Assembly: GCF_034702125.1 (NCBI RefSeq) | Contig: NC_085861.1 | Location: 56,097,363 to 56,161,362 of the forward strand | Length of the DNA: 64,000 nt | Direction of reading: 5' to 3' | Source of the DNA: Engraulis encrasicolus | Taxonomy: Eukaryota > Chordata > Actinopteri > Clupeiformes > Engraulidae | In this document: in pieces, positions 1 to 13,500 of the stretch | Numbering within the stretch: position 1 is the first letter of the stretch | Layout: each line of letters begins with the position of its first letter | Program-made: the position numbers and the translations under genes | The notes under the pieces: generated by a model | What the model was told of the DNA's origin: nothing | The model's input: the letters and a program-made list of their open reading frames with translations, nothing else | The model's database searches: none

Positions 1-1005
1 TGAGAAGTCGAACTGTAACGTGTCAGGTAGGGAGACTTTCGGCAGAAGGCCTCAGCAGTCAGTGTTGTGTGAAAGCATTCATAAGACATGATTAGGGACA
101 TCACAATAAATTACAAAAAGAAGAAAAAAATACAACAGTATAAAGCATGGTGGCATAAAAACACAAGTGGTCTCTGATCTAAACAAAGGCTGAGAAAGAA
201 ACACATCAGTGGAGTTCTTTCAAAATGAAAAAAATAAAATGAATAAAATGGGAAAAAAAAGATGGTCTGGAAAAAACAAAACATGGTTGCGGATGAATAG
301 GAAACGGTGAAAAAGAGAAAATAGAGAAAATCTTGGGGTCAGAAAAGACGGTAAGACCTCAGTCCTAGAACCTGAGAAAGAAAGCTCTAAGCTTTTTACT
401 AGCACCATGATAATCTCAGAAAAAAATGAAACAAGGAGAGCTTTCAGTCAAACAGGAAGAGGCACACAAGCGTGGGTGGCAACATAAATAACAGCTCACA
501 AAAAAAAACATGGGACCATGTCCAATGGCTGACTTAAGGGTTAAAAACATGATCCATCAACGGTTTTGGCAAATGAAAGGAAAAGTCAGCTAGAACTCAC
601 AAGACGAGAAGTCAACAGTAGAAAGCATGCCAGTTCAAATTGCAATACGACTGACTCAGGGAGGTGACAATGTGACAAAAGGTGACAAAAAGAGTAATGG
701 AGTCCACGGTCACTTGCTCTTCCCGTGTGTGAATCCTGCAGAAAGCCTCACAGTCACACTCTTGTGGAGTTTGAGACACTATGTGAAAAGGGTAGATGCC
801 TGGAATGATGTCAACCAACTTGCCAAAAAAAAATGGAGGTGGGCTGGGGGTGGGGGGGTGGCGCCTGGAAGACCCATGTTCAATGTTCAATGTTTTAATG
901 TCAATGTTTCCTCTGCTGTGTTTAAAGTTAGACACTGACTTGGGGAGGGGGAAAAAAAGATGTCTTCCAAAACTCTGCACGGGGAATCCCCATGTGTCTT
1001 CCTGA
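1..1005 (-). other. kmt2b: kmt2b 3' untranslated region (probable)
   Basis: Lies directly downstream of the kmt2b stop. No minus-strand AATAAA is present. One ATTAAA variant occurs at 899-894, about 107 nt after the stop, so the true 3' end may be there or beyond the window edge. No other gene is seen. Confidence 0.5.
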
Positions 1006-1281
1006 TCAGTTGAGAAAGGTTCGACAGCGCCGGGCCCCACAGTTGCAGTTGAGCTTGTTGCTGTCGTCCTCGATGGGAAATTTGTAGTCGTACGTGAGCT
1101 CTTCGCCTCGGTAGATTTTGCGTAAAGCGAAGATGACAATGTGCTTCTGACCCTCAACATTGATGACACGCGAGTAACAGTTTGGCTCGCAGGAGTGGTT
1201 GATGAAACGCGCAGCGTTACCGTGCATGGTGGCGTCCACGACATCAAAGTCATCAATACGAAACATGTAGCACCCAATGCC
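1006..1281 (-). CDS. kmt2b: kmt2b exon 37, SET catalytic core, post-SET and stop
   Basis: 276 bp including TGA at 1008-1006. Begins [21 protein letters not shown]3672-H3673 (RFINHSC) bind cofactor and Y3708/Y3710 (TYDY) are the catalytic-pocket tyrosines. The post-SET zinc site uses C3675 with C3723, C3725 and C3730, and the protein ends RTFLN like other MLL proteins. All catalytic residues are present. Confidence 0.97.
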   Translation of the reverse strand, partial: GIGCYMFRIDDFDVVDATMHGNAARFINHSCEPNCYSRVINVEGQKHIVIFALRKIYRGEELTYDYKFPIEDDSNKLNCNCGARRCRTFLN

Positions 1282-4200
1282 CTGCAACATAAGAAACAGA
1301 AACATAAATGTGGGCAGGTGTGGGCTTTCCACCCCTCCGCGCGGAAATTTTCCGACACCACACTCCGTTGACGGAGGGCTTCGACAGGTTTCCCTGAATG
1401 CATTGCGAATTCATTTAAAAATTGGCGGCAAGCCGTGGCACCCACAACAGCACACAAGTTTAAGTATTTTCGCCACAATTGACGGTTTTGAAGTGGTAAT
1501 AATTATTCCATTGTACTAAGTTTAACATTATCCTAATGTGTGATGGCCCTTTTCTCCGTGAAACGCACATGAAAAAAATCGCTATTAACGTCAACCGAAT
1601 GCATGGAATTAGTCAGCTGTGAGTGTCATTCCTTGATTGTTGAAGGGATATCCCAATTGGTAGCGGTTGCGTTTCAAGCCCTACACCTTACAGCTTCGTT
1701 GGAAAGCATGAGGGGCATGGGGAAGGCTTAGAGATAGGAGTAGAGATTAGTAATGGGAAAGGCCCTTTCACACTTGCACGCAGGAAAGGAACCTCTTCTC
1801 TCTCCCTCCCAATGTAAATGAACTACGGAGATGTCCCTAACCCAGCATGTTTAGCTAACTTGCTACAGCCAAAGACGCAGTTTCACAAGATGGATTCACA
1901 AAGCAATCAAAAATAATGTCACTTAAGCAAAATATGCATAGTACCGCATGATATGCATAGTACCGCATGATACTATTCCAACTGTAAGCAAAATTTACAA
2001 ATAAAAATGCAAAGTACTAATTGCTAATGCTGACCGCTATCAGTTTGGATTGGGAATAGCAAGGCAGTTGTTGCCATCACTGCTGTAACAAAAAAATAGC
2101 TTAACGTTACTCGATACATGAAGCAGCCAAGCTACAGGGAAATGTAGTTAAACTAGTAGCTTTGCTACAAGTGCACTATACAGTGCACCTTTAAAATATT
2201 GCAATGAAGTAGCCAATAAAAGACTAAGAGATGAGTTCACCTTGCTGTTGTAGTACTTCTCTCGTTTGTCTGTAAGCACGGAGCGGATGACAATGCCGGC
2301 GTACTCGATGACCATCTCTCCTGCATCGATGTTTCTTTTGCAGAAAAGCCCACGACCATGAATAGCAGATCTATTTCAGGAAAAGGTAGATAGACAGATA
2401 GACAGATAGATAGATAGATAGATATTTTGGGAAGAGAAAAAGAGTGAGTGAGTGGTGATGGAGAAATTACAGCGAGTTGTAACATCTACAGGGAACATTG
2501 TAACCCATTAATGCAGAGATGAGGAACCTTTTTCATTCGAAAGGCCACTTCAAATTTTAATAAGTCCTCCAAGGACCGTACTATGAACAAAACGAGGATT
2601 TCCCCCTGAACTTCAGGCCTATATTGAAGGCAGCCACCTTTACAACAGAACCCACCCTTCATTAGGTCCCCTGAACACATCATTTCATTGTTTTGTAAAT
2701 TGAATTTCTAAGATTGCGTTACAAAACATGTCATATTTCATGAGAAACTGCATAACATTAAATCAATATCAGGGGTCGGATGAGTTTGTAAACTGCCACC
2801 GGGCCACAGGATCCAAGCATTAATGGTGCAGTCTGTTGCACTCCCCTGTAAAGTGACTTTCCTAAAATAAACAGAAGTATTTTCTTCTCACCTGTAGACA
2901 CCAACGGCTTCCTTTGATGTTCTCTCCAGATGTCTGAACCGCATCGCCATCGGCAACTCCAGATTTGAGGCACGCCTATCGCAGAAGGACAAAAATCATT
3001 TACACTACAAACATACTTACAAATGATATTCAAAAATAATTATTTATACACACATTCACACACTGCTTTAGTTCAGTTAATCAGAGGTAGAAGTAAAAAA
3101 ACAAAACCTGTCTAAGTTTCCTTCCAACACAGGTAGGTCATTTCACAGAATAACTGCTCTAATTACTATCGAGCCAACTCATTAGGTACAATAAAATAAC
3201 TGGTGGAACTGCTATGGAATAATATCATGTGGTAGTGTTGTATTCACACAACAATTTTACACGTACTTCTACTTTTACTTTGGACACCTCTGGTTAATTG
3301 TCATGGAACATTTGACAGTGGTTTACACAGTTTCACAATGGATTGTGATAAAATTTGACATGCGAGTAGAAGAATACTTGGTGCTAATAATTTCACCTCA
3401 AGGACTGTTGGCAAAGTATTTGCAACATGGACCCTGTTTCTCAAAACCGTTGTTGCCAACTACTTTGTAACTTAGTAGGTTGCCAAAGGGCCGATTGCAT
3501 AGCAACTAAATAAGTTGTTAACTTAGTAATCAGTCATGATGTCAATAAATGCGCCCTGGTTCGGAAATGCCTACCAATATTTACCAAATAATGATAAAGA
3601 ACCCACAAAAAACGCATGGGTTCGCAAAAATGATAATAATAATAATAAAAATATTGTTGCAAAACAACCTAAACTCCAGTTTTTGAAAGTGACTGTTCAG
3701 ACGTCCTTTCATCTATGTGTGAATATTTGCCATTCAAATATTTTGAGAACATACTTTTTAAATTTTGCCATGCAATGCAATGCCCAATACAAAAAGTGTC
3801 AATTTCCCCAAAATGTTCCAAAATGGCTGTCATTTTGCGACAAAGCTCTTCAAATGTCAACTTCCAGCTCACCGCATGGACTTGAGAGGAATGTCGTCCT
3901 CTTCGTCCTCATATGGACTTATGTCCGGAAGCTGCCGGTGCTGCGAAGCCAAGAAGTTGAACATGTCGAATGTTGATTTCCTGTTAAGAGGTCAAAAAAA
4001 AGAGAACAAACATAAACGATTAATTCCTTCCGAAGGTCTCCTACATGGAAATTCGAATTCTGACCATCATTCCAAATTCCACTGAATCACATTATGACTT
4101 TCACCCTTTTCACTAGATTGAGTTTCACACATGATAATATATTCACACTTGATTGTCACTGAGTGTGTTTATATGCAATGCGGTATCCCGAATATGATCA

Positions 4201-7200
4201 GGATATTTAAGTATCCAGAGTTTGTGTTTGAACATATAATCTTAATAATGATCATCAGCATCGTTATCATCATCATCATCATGTACCGCTGATAGACTTC
4301 TGTGCGTGTGGAACCGCTGGGGTTGACGGGCAGGTATAAATATTACTATTATTAATATCAATGTTATTAATATCATCATCATCATGATCATATACCGCTG
4401 ATAGACTTCTGCGCGTGCGGAGCCGCTGGGGTTGACAGGCAGGTCCTCCTCCTGGGTGGCCTGCTTGTGGAAGCGGAAGCGGTGCTTCAGGCAGTGCTGC
4501 GCCCCCTCCAGCTGCTCCAGCAGGAACAGGACGGCATCGTGCAGCAGGCCTGCCATCTGGCCGCCGCTCACATCCAGGTAGGTGAAGTGCTTCAGGTGGT
4601 GGGCCGCCCGGGCCTCCTGCACACCGTCCACCACAGCTTGCCAAGCCACTGTAGACATAAGAGGAGGATAAGAGGAGTTAAACTTTTATCGTCTGTTACA
4701 CATGAAACAGAACATTGTCTTTTGGCGTGGCTCCCTGTCATTCTCACAGATCTTATTTCGTCACGTCCTGTGTAATGTCTAACAAGACAAGAAAGAAAAA
4801 TGAAACAAAGAAGAATGAGAAAGAAAGAGAAAAGTTGCAATTCATAATTTGACTAGGAATGCACAGTCTAAAACAGTAAAAACTGACCAATGGGAACCTG
4901 ATGGTCTGCAAATATTTTACAAGCCACTGTAGAGAGAATAAGAAACCTGAAATGCTGAAAACTCGCCTTTTGTCCCTCAATGAATTTATTGACGTTTTTA
5001 TTTTACTTTACTGATTTTTTTTTACTTTATGGTGTTTTTGACTTGCTCTGGTGTTATTTCTGTAGCATACTGCTATACCCTTTACATGTACTGCTGAATT
5101 TAATTTGCTACTACGCCTTTTAACTTGTGTTGCTTTTTTCCTGCTACATTGTAGAGAGAGGAGTAAGGAAGAAAAACATACAAAATGTTGTAATGAGCAA
5201 GAAGGCACTTTCTAAAACAGTGAAAAAACTGACCAATGGGAACTTGATGGTCAGCATATCTTTCCATTTTGCTGCTGTTACAGTTTTTCTCAATTGCTTT
5301 GGAGCTTTTCTCGAATCTCTCTCGCAATTTGCAAAACACAATGTTCATTCTCAAAACAGCTTTAACAAATGGCAAAACACTGTGGAAGGCCTGCAGAACC
5401 GAGGCGCATGCTCAAAATCCTTAGTTCGTCTTTCAAAAGCAAGTTTTTGTGTCAATGAACGTGTCAGTGCCATCAGAATGGTTAGTCATTATGTCTAGTG
5501 TATGGACAAGCTAGTGAAATTGATTTGTCATGTTGTCAATTGACTAGTACACTTCTGAGGATCTTTTCTGAAGGTAAATGTAGTCAAGATTGGATGAAAA
5601 ATGTAAATTCAACTTTATACAACATTGATCAGACAAGACTGTACTAGAGATACATTCAGAGTATGACCTATTCATTGACAGGTATTCTCGATGCAAAATA
5701 GAAAAAATAGCCATCTCTGGTTGAGGTGTCAAAATATAAACCTTTTTTACTTGTCCTACAGGCCCATGTGAAAAAATATAGAGCCGTAAAGCAAAATAAA
5801 TTTCAAACAATACATTCATACTGTATAAAGTGCTCTTACTTACTCTTGTGAAATTCTAGGGAAATATTGTAATTTTGCGAGGAGCGTAATTATAAAGGGC
5901 ACATGAGGCATAGAGTACTGTAATGCAGTACAGTGCCTATTGTTATATTGCATGCCTGTTTTCTCTTGGAAATATTATTCCCTTCTACTGCCTTTGATTA
6001 GAGAGTCAATATTTACCTGCGAGCAATTTGAATAATGAAACTGTCTATAAATATGTATATAAATATGATCTGAATTGGTAGTGACAAAGCTTTTTGAGTG
6101 ATATGACAAAAGCCATCGTAGAATTGTACGAAAGCATTTGCTATATGCTGAAAACAATGAGACACTGATTTTATCATGTGCATAGGTAACACCAGGAAGT
6201 GACTATTGAACAAACACTTTTGAGAATTATTATTCTGTTGTGAGAAATGTACAAAACGAATTGAGAAAAACTGTAACACTCAAGGGTCTTAAAATGAAAC
6301 ACGCATTTAGTTAAACAAATAACACAATTCAGTCACCCTCTGACCACTGTACCAAATATTATGGTCACAGTGAATCAAATGAGGAGCCACAGCCTAGGGA
6401 GCAAGACTTGGAATCAGAAGGCTGCAGGTTCAAACCCCATATATAGCTGTATACACATATGTGGATATTTTTGAAAGCACATTGGCTTCAGCCACGCTTT
6501 TACACGTAAACAGAGCTGTAGAATGCACATTTCAAAAATGTTGTGTCGCGTATACACCTGCAAAAAAAAAATGTCCACATACGTGTAACCAGCACCTTAA
6601 TCCATGAAAGAAGTGCCCTTGAGTTTAGCAACTAACATAACTTACTAACTGTAAATAACTGAATAACAAAATAGCTGTAAGATGCAGCCAATTGTCCACG
6701 TCAGCCATTTGTAATGTAATGATGTTGAATCTCAAGTATTATACCAATGACGGTTAAGGTTTTAGTTTTACACACTTGATTTAAATTTTTGTTTTACCCA
6801 CTTGGCCGAGGCTTGAGAATGGGTCTCATTTAAGGCTGTAACGATATTGCATCGAACCGAGGGATCGCGGTACGCAGACCCACGAACCCCTATCGCGAAC
6901 CTTCCTAGCAGTACCGCGATGCGCCCTTTCAAAGTTCTTACCTCAGTTTAGAAAACACCAGGCTACATGCAGATAAGAGTTTGCATATGCGCTTTAAAAA
7001 AAACGAGTAGAGAAAGGGCGCACACGAGTGAGAAACACTTCTCTTCTCTAACCCCTTTCTCTTATTAAATGCTGCGTCCAACCAGCACCTGCATTTGTTG
7101 TTATCCATTGCCTGAGCAACCTCCGCGAGACGAATAACTTGCGCAAACATCGGAAGGTGAAGCGTGCGCGATGTGTGATGAATTGACGTTGGAGCGGAGA

Positions 7201-7461
7201 GACAGAGCGAGAGAGAGCGAGAGAGAGACAGAGAGACAGAGAGAGAGAGAGAGAGAGACAGAGAGACAGAGAGAGAGAGAGAGAGAGATGCTCCGCCTGC
7301 CCAAATTCATAAATCAGCGTTAAATTGCTAGTAAGAGAGGTGCCAAAAGTTGGACGAACGTTGAGGCAGGATATTAGGCAGCATTATTTCTTCTCCGCAT
7401 GAATATGTTACAAGTGATTGATAAGCCGAAGTCTGGAGAGTGATTGATGGAGCGGAGCGGA

Positions 7462-7516
<55 letters not shown>

Positions 7517-10500
7517 AATGCTCCGCCTTCCCAAATTCATAAACTAGCCTGAAATCGCTTAAGGGAGCTGGCCGTGTTGGGACAAGTGTTGAGGCTGATT
7601 AGCCGAATAGTCTATTAGGCAGCATTATTTTTTCCCCGCATTAATATGTTACTAGAGATTGTAAAATGACCGTCTGCCTTGGGAAAATGTGCTCCACTTC
7701 AGCCTTTGCATTCATTCTCCCTCTTGACAAAATGTCAAAAGGACAACATGTGTGTTGCGTAGCAGTGAGAACATAAACGGTTCATTCCGAGTTTTGATTG
7801 TAGCCTACATGTTATGGGCGTGCGCTGCTGCACGATAAAAAAAGTCAAGAAAATATTAAACATCAAAATGAAGCGTTGCTTTAATGATTAAGTAACTTAA
7901 TCATATTCAAATAAAGCATGTTTCCTGACGACATATGACCAGTGTCGTTTGCAGGCAATGTTTAATGTTTGTTTGATAAAGTGAGACAGTTGACTTCTTA
8001 ATAGGCCACTTACTGGCACCCAGACCTTTCTCTCTCTGTCTCTGGCTCTCTCACACGATCAGCATTTCGGCATATGACCGAAGCCTATTAATAATTAGCC
8101 TATTTTTCCATGGTGAACTATAATATCCCTTTTTTTTACTGTGTTGTGTTTTGATGTCAACACCTGGGGAACAGGTTGCAGTGGTACCTACTACATAGTA
8201 GACCTACAAAATTAATGTAAGCAGGTAAATCCAAAAAGTAATTAATTAAAAAGTGTATATATGTACCGTATACACATACTGTATATATATTATATATAAT
8301 ATATAATATATACATATATATATACTATATATATTTTTCTCCATGCATATATATATATTTTTTTTATTATTATTATTATTATTATTAAATTATTTTTTCC
8401 CCCTGAAATCATGGGGCATATCGAACCGTGGGTCACATATCGTGATCCAAACCGAATCGTGTGTTGGGTGTATCACTGCAGCGATAGTCTCATTACCTCA
8501 GAATCCTACAGTTTCAGCCTGGTGGGGGGACAACCAAAACAAGAGGGACGCAAGAAAGGAGAAAAAAAAAGCATTTACCCTCAATGCTGTCTGCTTCCAC
8601 ACTGAACCCATCGTCACTGACGATCTCAAACCACAGATGAGGCTGGTCTTGGCTGGGCTGGGTCTCGTCCTCAGAGTCAGAGGGCGGCTGCTCGTCACAG
8701 GAGTATGTGCATCCTAATAGAACACAAACAATCTGATTAACGACAGAACAGGACAATGAAATGAAAATGAATCAATGAAAATCAATGGGATGTTAGGTCT
8801 GGTGAGTTAGAATGCCCAGCCCATACCAACAAAACACTAGAGCACTAAAACGTGGTGTGGTAATCTATGGGGTATAATCAGCAAAGCATCAAGGATATCT
8901 GGGCTTCCATAAGTCCCATGCAATGTCACTGCCATTGTTCAAGCACTGCATACAGTTCAAACTGTTTCAGGGTATTTTCACACCTAGTCCCCTTTAAGTG
9001 AACCAAACCCAGCCCTTTTCAAGTGGATCATAAAGGTAAAACGACAGCAAAAGGACTCATTTCTGCTCGGTTCATATCGTAAGTGCATTACAAAAACAAC
9101 CGGCTGCTCTTTCTGGTCCTGTTATGCTTTTATGGTGTGTCAGTCCTCTTTTTGATCACACCTGGTCCTCTAGAGTTCTCCTTTAGTGATTACTCTATTA
9201 GTGATGATTACACCTAGTCACAAGTGTAACTAGCCAGGACACAGCAGCGAAACGTACTGAAACCACATCAATAAAGATCTCAGTATGGTTCACTTCCGAG
9301 GGGTCTGGGTACACACATATGCACAGAAAATACTGAGGTCACAGGTCTGACTTTACATGGCTGAGAAGGAACCAGGTGTGAAAACACTAACTGCACAAAA
9401 TGACCAGCAGAGTCACTGTGCAAAGCCCACCCTAGATGGTTTCATGCAGTTTCCTATGCTACACACACAGGGTCATTGCAATACCAGCCAAGTATAGGTA
9501 ATAACTGGAACTTCACAAATGTCATGCAGTGTACCAAGTAATGCAAGCAATATCATGACCAAGCTGAATGTCATTTTAATTTACCAGAGTACTTGTTCCA
9601 GTCAGTCATGGAGTATCGTCCTGTACCGTCCCAAGCAGGATATTTGTCTCCTCCCCGAGGCATGGCAAGGCGGTCCCATAGTCCCAGCCTGCTGCAGAGA
9701 TATGGGTGAAGTCAGAGCGTCAATTGTTGATTGATTTTTTTTTGCATTCATGGCCAGTTCAGCAGCTATGGCTATATCATGGCCAATACAGATAGAAAGC
9801 ATTCATATGACATTGACAAAACCAATGACCAAATAAATAAATACATTAAATACGATTTAATACATAATTTTTAAGACAACATTTTTTTTTTTAAAAAACT
9901 GCTGCTTTATCATTCTCAGTGCAGAGCCAGTTGAAATACGCTTAATTGATGGAAGGCTCCAACAAAAATTACAAAGTGGGGGTGCCCTCTGAATTGAAGG
10001 TTTCCATCATAGTAGTAGCATGACTTAGTGATGTACAACCTAGTTTTCAGAGGTAATTCAGCTGAACTGATATGTTCAGCCAGCCATATGTTTGCCAGTG
10101 ACAAAATCAATGGACACCAATAACTCCCACATTAAAAAGTATTAAAAGACGCTTTGAAATGACTTTGTGTATGTAGTACAAAACTAGCTTAGCAATCAGG
10201 TTTTCAACAGCATTCAGGAGCGAGTTCTGGTGGTTGGCAGGTAATCATAAAAGAGAGATCACAGTTGGACCTGCCAACAAGACATTTGCCACGATTCAAT
10301 CTGCACACAGACCTTGGGTGTTTGTGTGTTACTTTAAGGTTCACCTTAGTACTACACTACTATGACGGTGCACAGGGTCTTTAGTAATACATTACGACCT
10401 GGTGATTGCTTCTTGTTAATTAGCTGTTAACAGAATGGCACTCAGAGAGTGCAAAAGCTCCGCCAAGGCCATGGGGTCACTGACACAATAACATGTTTGT

Positions 10501-13500
10501 GTGTGTGTTACTTTAAGGTTCACCTTATGCTCTCTGAGTCGCTGCTCGCGTCCTCCTGTAGCTTGTCCAGGTCTAGAATCCCTTTGAACGTTGGTGCTTT
10601 TATGCGAACTCCAGACCTGATTCCAAAAAAGAAAAAAAAAAGAAAAAAAGACTACTTCAACACTAATTACATCTCTTCTAAAAGTATTGCCAGGCAGAAC
10701 AAATCCTGCACACATTGTCTTTGAAACGTGGTGAAAACAATAATGCAACAGAATATTCCTTTCTGAGATTGCTTTTGTAATAATTGTAATAATCAGAGCC
10801 ATGGAATTAAGAGTTACGCTAATCCTACTGACCTCCAGGTTCCATTTTTACACAAAGATGGCAGCTCAAAGAGCTTTTGACACAGTTCTAACATAGTTAT
10901 AGGAAGTGAGAGTCAACACAGAAAGTGCAATGAAGGGAAATGTAATTTTGTATGTAGTGGTTCAGTGTTGCTCTCAAGTGAAAAGAAAGCCGCTGCCTAG
11001 AATAATTTGAATCTACGTGAATCATGCCACCAACCCTGGTTGTCACAACTCTGAATTCCATGGCTCTGGAAATTATTATGTTGATGAGATGGTCAGCAGT
11101 TGTTGCTTACCTTGCAGCAGCCAAGCTTGCTGTGCACGGCTCCTCCGGTACCGACACTTGTTCCATTTCCATGATCTCGGTCTTGGATCTCTTATGGGTG
11201 GCCCTATCAGATAAGGAGGACACTCTTTTCATGCGTACTTGAGTTCGTGGTTTTGAAACGTCCGAAGGGGGTGGTGGTGGAGTTGCCGATGGTTCAGGCT
11301 CAAAGACACAAGTTGAGGGGAGAACAGGGCTGGCAGACAGGGCATCGTTCACTGTTGTTGAGACATTTTTACTGGACGTGGTATTCTGTGCATTACTGAC
11401 GGACCTACTTGGATCATAATAGCTGGCCATCGCCTGATTGAGTATGGCTTGAGCACTGTCCATGGAGTTTGTTGAATTTAAGGAAGAAGTCTTTGCTTTT
11501 GCATGAGGAATCTTCTGCTTTGATTCTGGCTTGCCATCAGACTTGGATTTTCTTGTCAGCAAGGAGTCTTTCTTCTTCCGGGGTTTCTTTGTTGCAGCCC
11601 CTACAGACACGACAGGTTTCTGAGGTTTCTTTACCTCCAAGCCCACCCCCACATTGTTGGATCCTAATAACTGTGTGATGGCGACCGAACTCTGAGCAGG
11701 TGTCGTCATACTTGAAATGGGGACCACGGGTGCGGTAGTGGCAGGCACGGTTCCCGCGGCTGCCAGAGTTGCAGAAAAGGCATTGCTTTGAAGCAGGCTA
11801 GCTATCTGAGTGACACAGTTGTACGAAGATGAGCTTGGAGTGGGAAGGTGAAAAGTATTGCTCTCTGGGTTCTTGACAAAAATCTGACCGAGGCGATTAA
11901 CAAGTAGGATGTGTGGAGTAGGGTCAACGTTGGGGCCACCCACCTCCTTCACCGTCAGAATGGCGTGACCAGGCAGAGCTTGATTCACTGCAGACGTCTG
12001 TTGCTGCTGTGGCTCTAATGTTGACCGTGAAGTTGAAAAGTTGATAGAGATGCTCCTACCCAGCTGTGCATCTTTGGGAAGTCGACCTGAGTTGAATCCG
12101 TTTATGACAAGAGGAGCTGAGCCTGGCTGCAGAACAGAAAACAGGGATTGGCACGCCGTCGATGTCTGAGGGGAGAGGGAAGATGACGTTATGAACCCGA
12201 GCGGGGTAGAGCTCAAGGCATTAGTGGGGTAAACTGGACTGCAGGAGCCCAACGCCACAGTAGCGACTGTGTTCGGAAAGGATTTGGATTGTTGCTGTGA
12301 TGCCACTGCTGATGAATACACCTCACTTCTTACTGAAGTGGATAGACTGCACTCAACTGTAGCGTTCAGCTTTGGATTTAAAGTCTCGACAGAGGAGCAT
12401 TCAAGGTTTTTCTCCTGAACATTTTCTGCATGATACAAGTGCAGGCTGGGAGATTCAGAAGCGTCTTCCTTGCAACGGTTTGGATCATTTGGGAGAAATC
12501 TGTGTGAAGACTCTTGAGACATTTGAGGTGTACAAGCAGTGAAGCCATTCATAGCTGACACAAAGTGTCCGTTATCAGGATCGAGATACATTTCTTTTGA
12601 ATTTTCAGAAACTACAGGATCTTCTGAGATGCTCTCTTGAACTGGTACCAACTCTGTGAATGAGGTACTGGGTGATGACGGCTCACATTCATCCAACATC
12701 AGTGGTGTTCCAACAGAAAGGTCTAAACTTGGTCCTTGGTAAAGGAGGGAATTTTGATCATGCAGATTCTCAAAACTGAGTTTGACATCCTCCTCCTCCT
12801 TTGGGGACTCTAGAAATGTGGATTTCTGTGAAATAGGCTGACAGAAGGTCATAAGTTCATGTGGTGAATTACAGTACGCTTGTGCGAAATCGCTATTTAA
12901 AATGGGATTCATCATCGGCGGTACCATTTTGTTCTCTAATCCTTTGACAGTTTCTAAAGGGGAAAGTAACCCGCCATCTGTGACAATGGACTCAGTTGTG
13001 CTTTGCCTATCTGTGGAGGCAGGTGCCATGTCATTCTGTGGCAAAGCATTTGCTGAAAAGACAGGCTGAGCGTTGGGCGCTGGGATTCCGAACTGCATAC
13101 TCAGATCATTTGTCTTGATGGATCCAGGCAAAACTTCAGCAGAGCGCAGGATATTTTGCACCGGGCCAGTGCATTTTGGATTTTGGACATCCGAGTTGGT
13201 CATGCAGGCCTCACTGTCTGTTCCGTCGTCCACTCCGTCCAGTTGAGGTATGGGCCTGAGGGAGGGAGACAACGGGGACTCAGTCTCCATCGGCCTGTGA
13301 TGGGTGATGACCGTACGAGTGAAGTCAAAATAATTTTCCATCTCCTCGTCAGACGATGCGTTATCCCAGTTCTCATTCAAAGCAGTGGCCGCGCATGAAA
13401 TGGTTTGCCCCCTTTCCTTGTCTTCGTCCAAGCTCTTTTCCCAGAAATCGTCCTGGTTAGTCTCACCCTCAACGTCAATTTGAGCACTACAATTCATGGC

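Noticed and set aside
612..1478. 288-codon minus-strand frame overlapping the SET exon
   Set aside because: Out of frame with the conserved SET coding sequence and crosses the exon-intron boundary; no family similarity.
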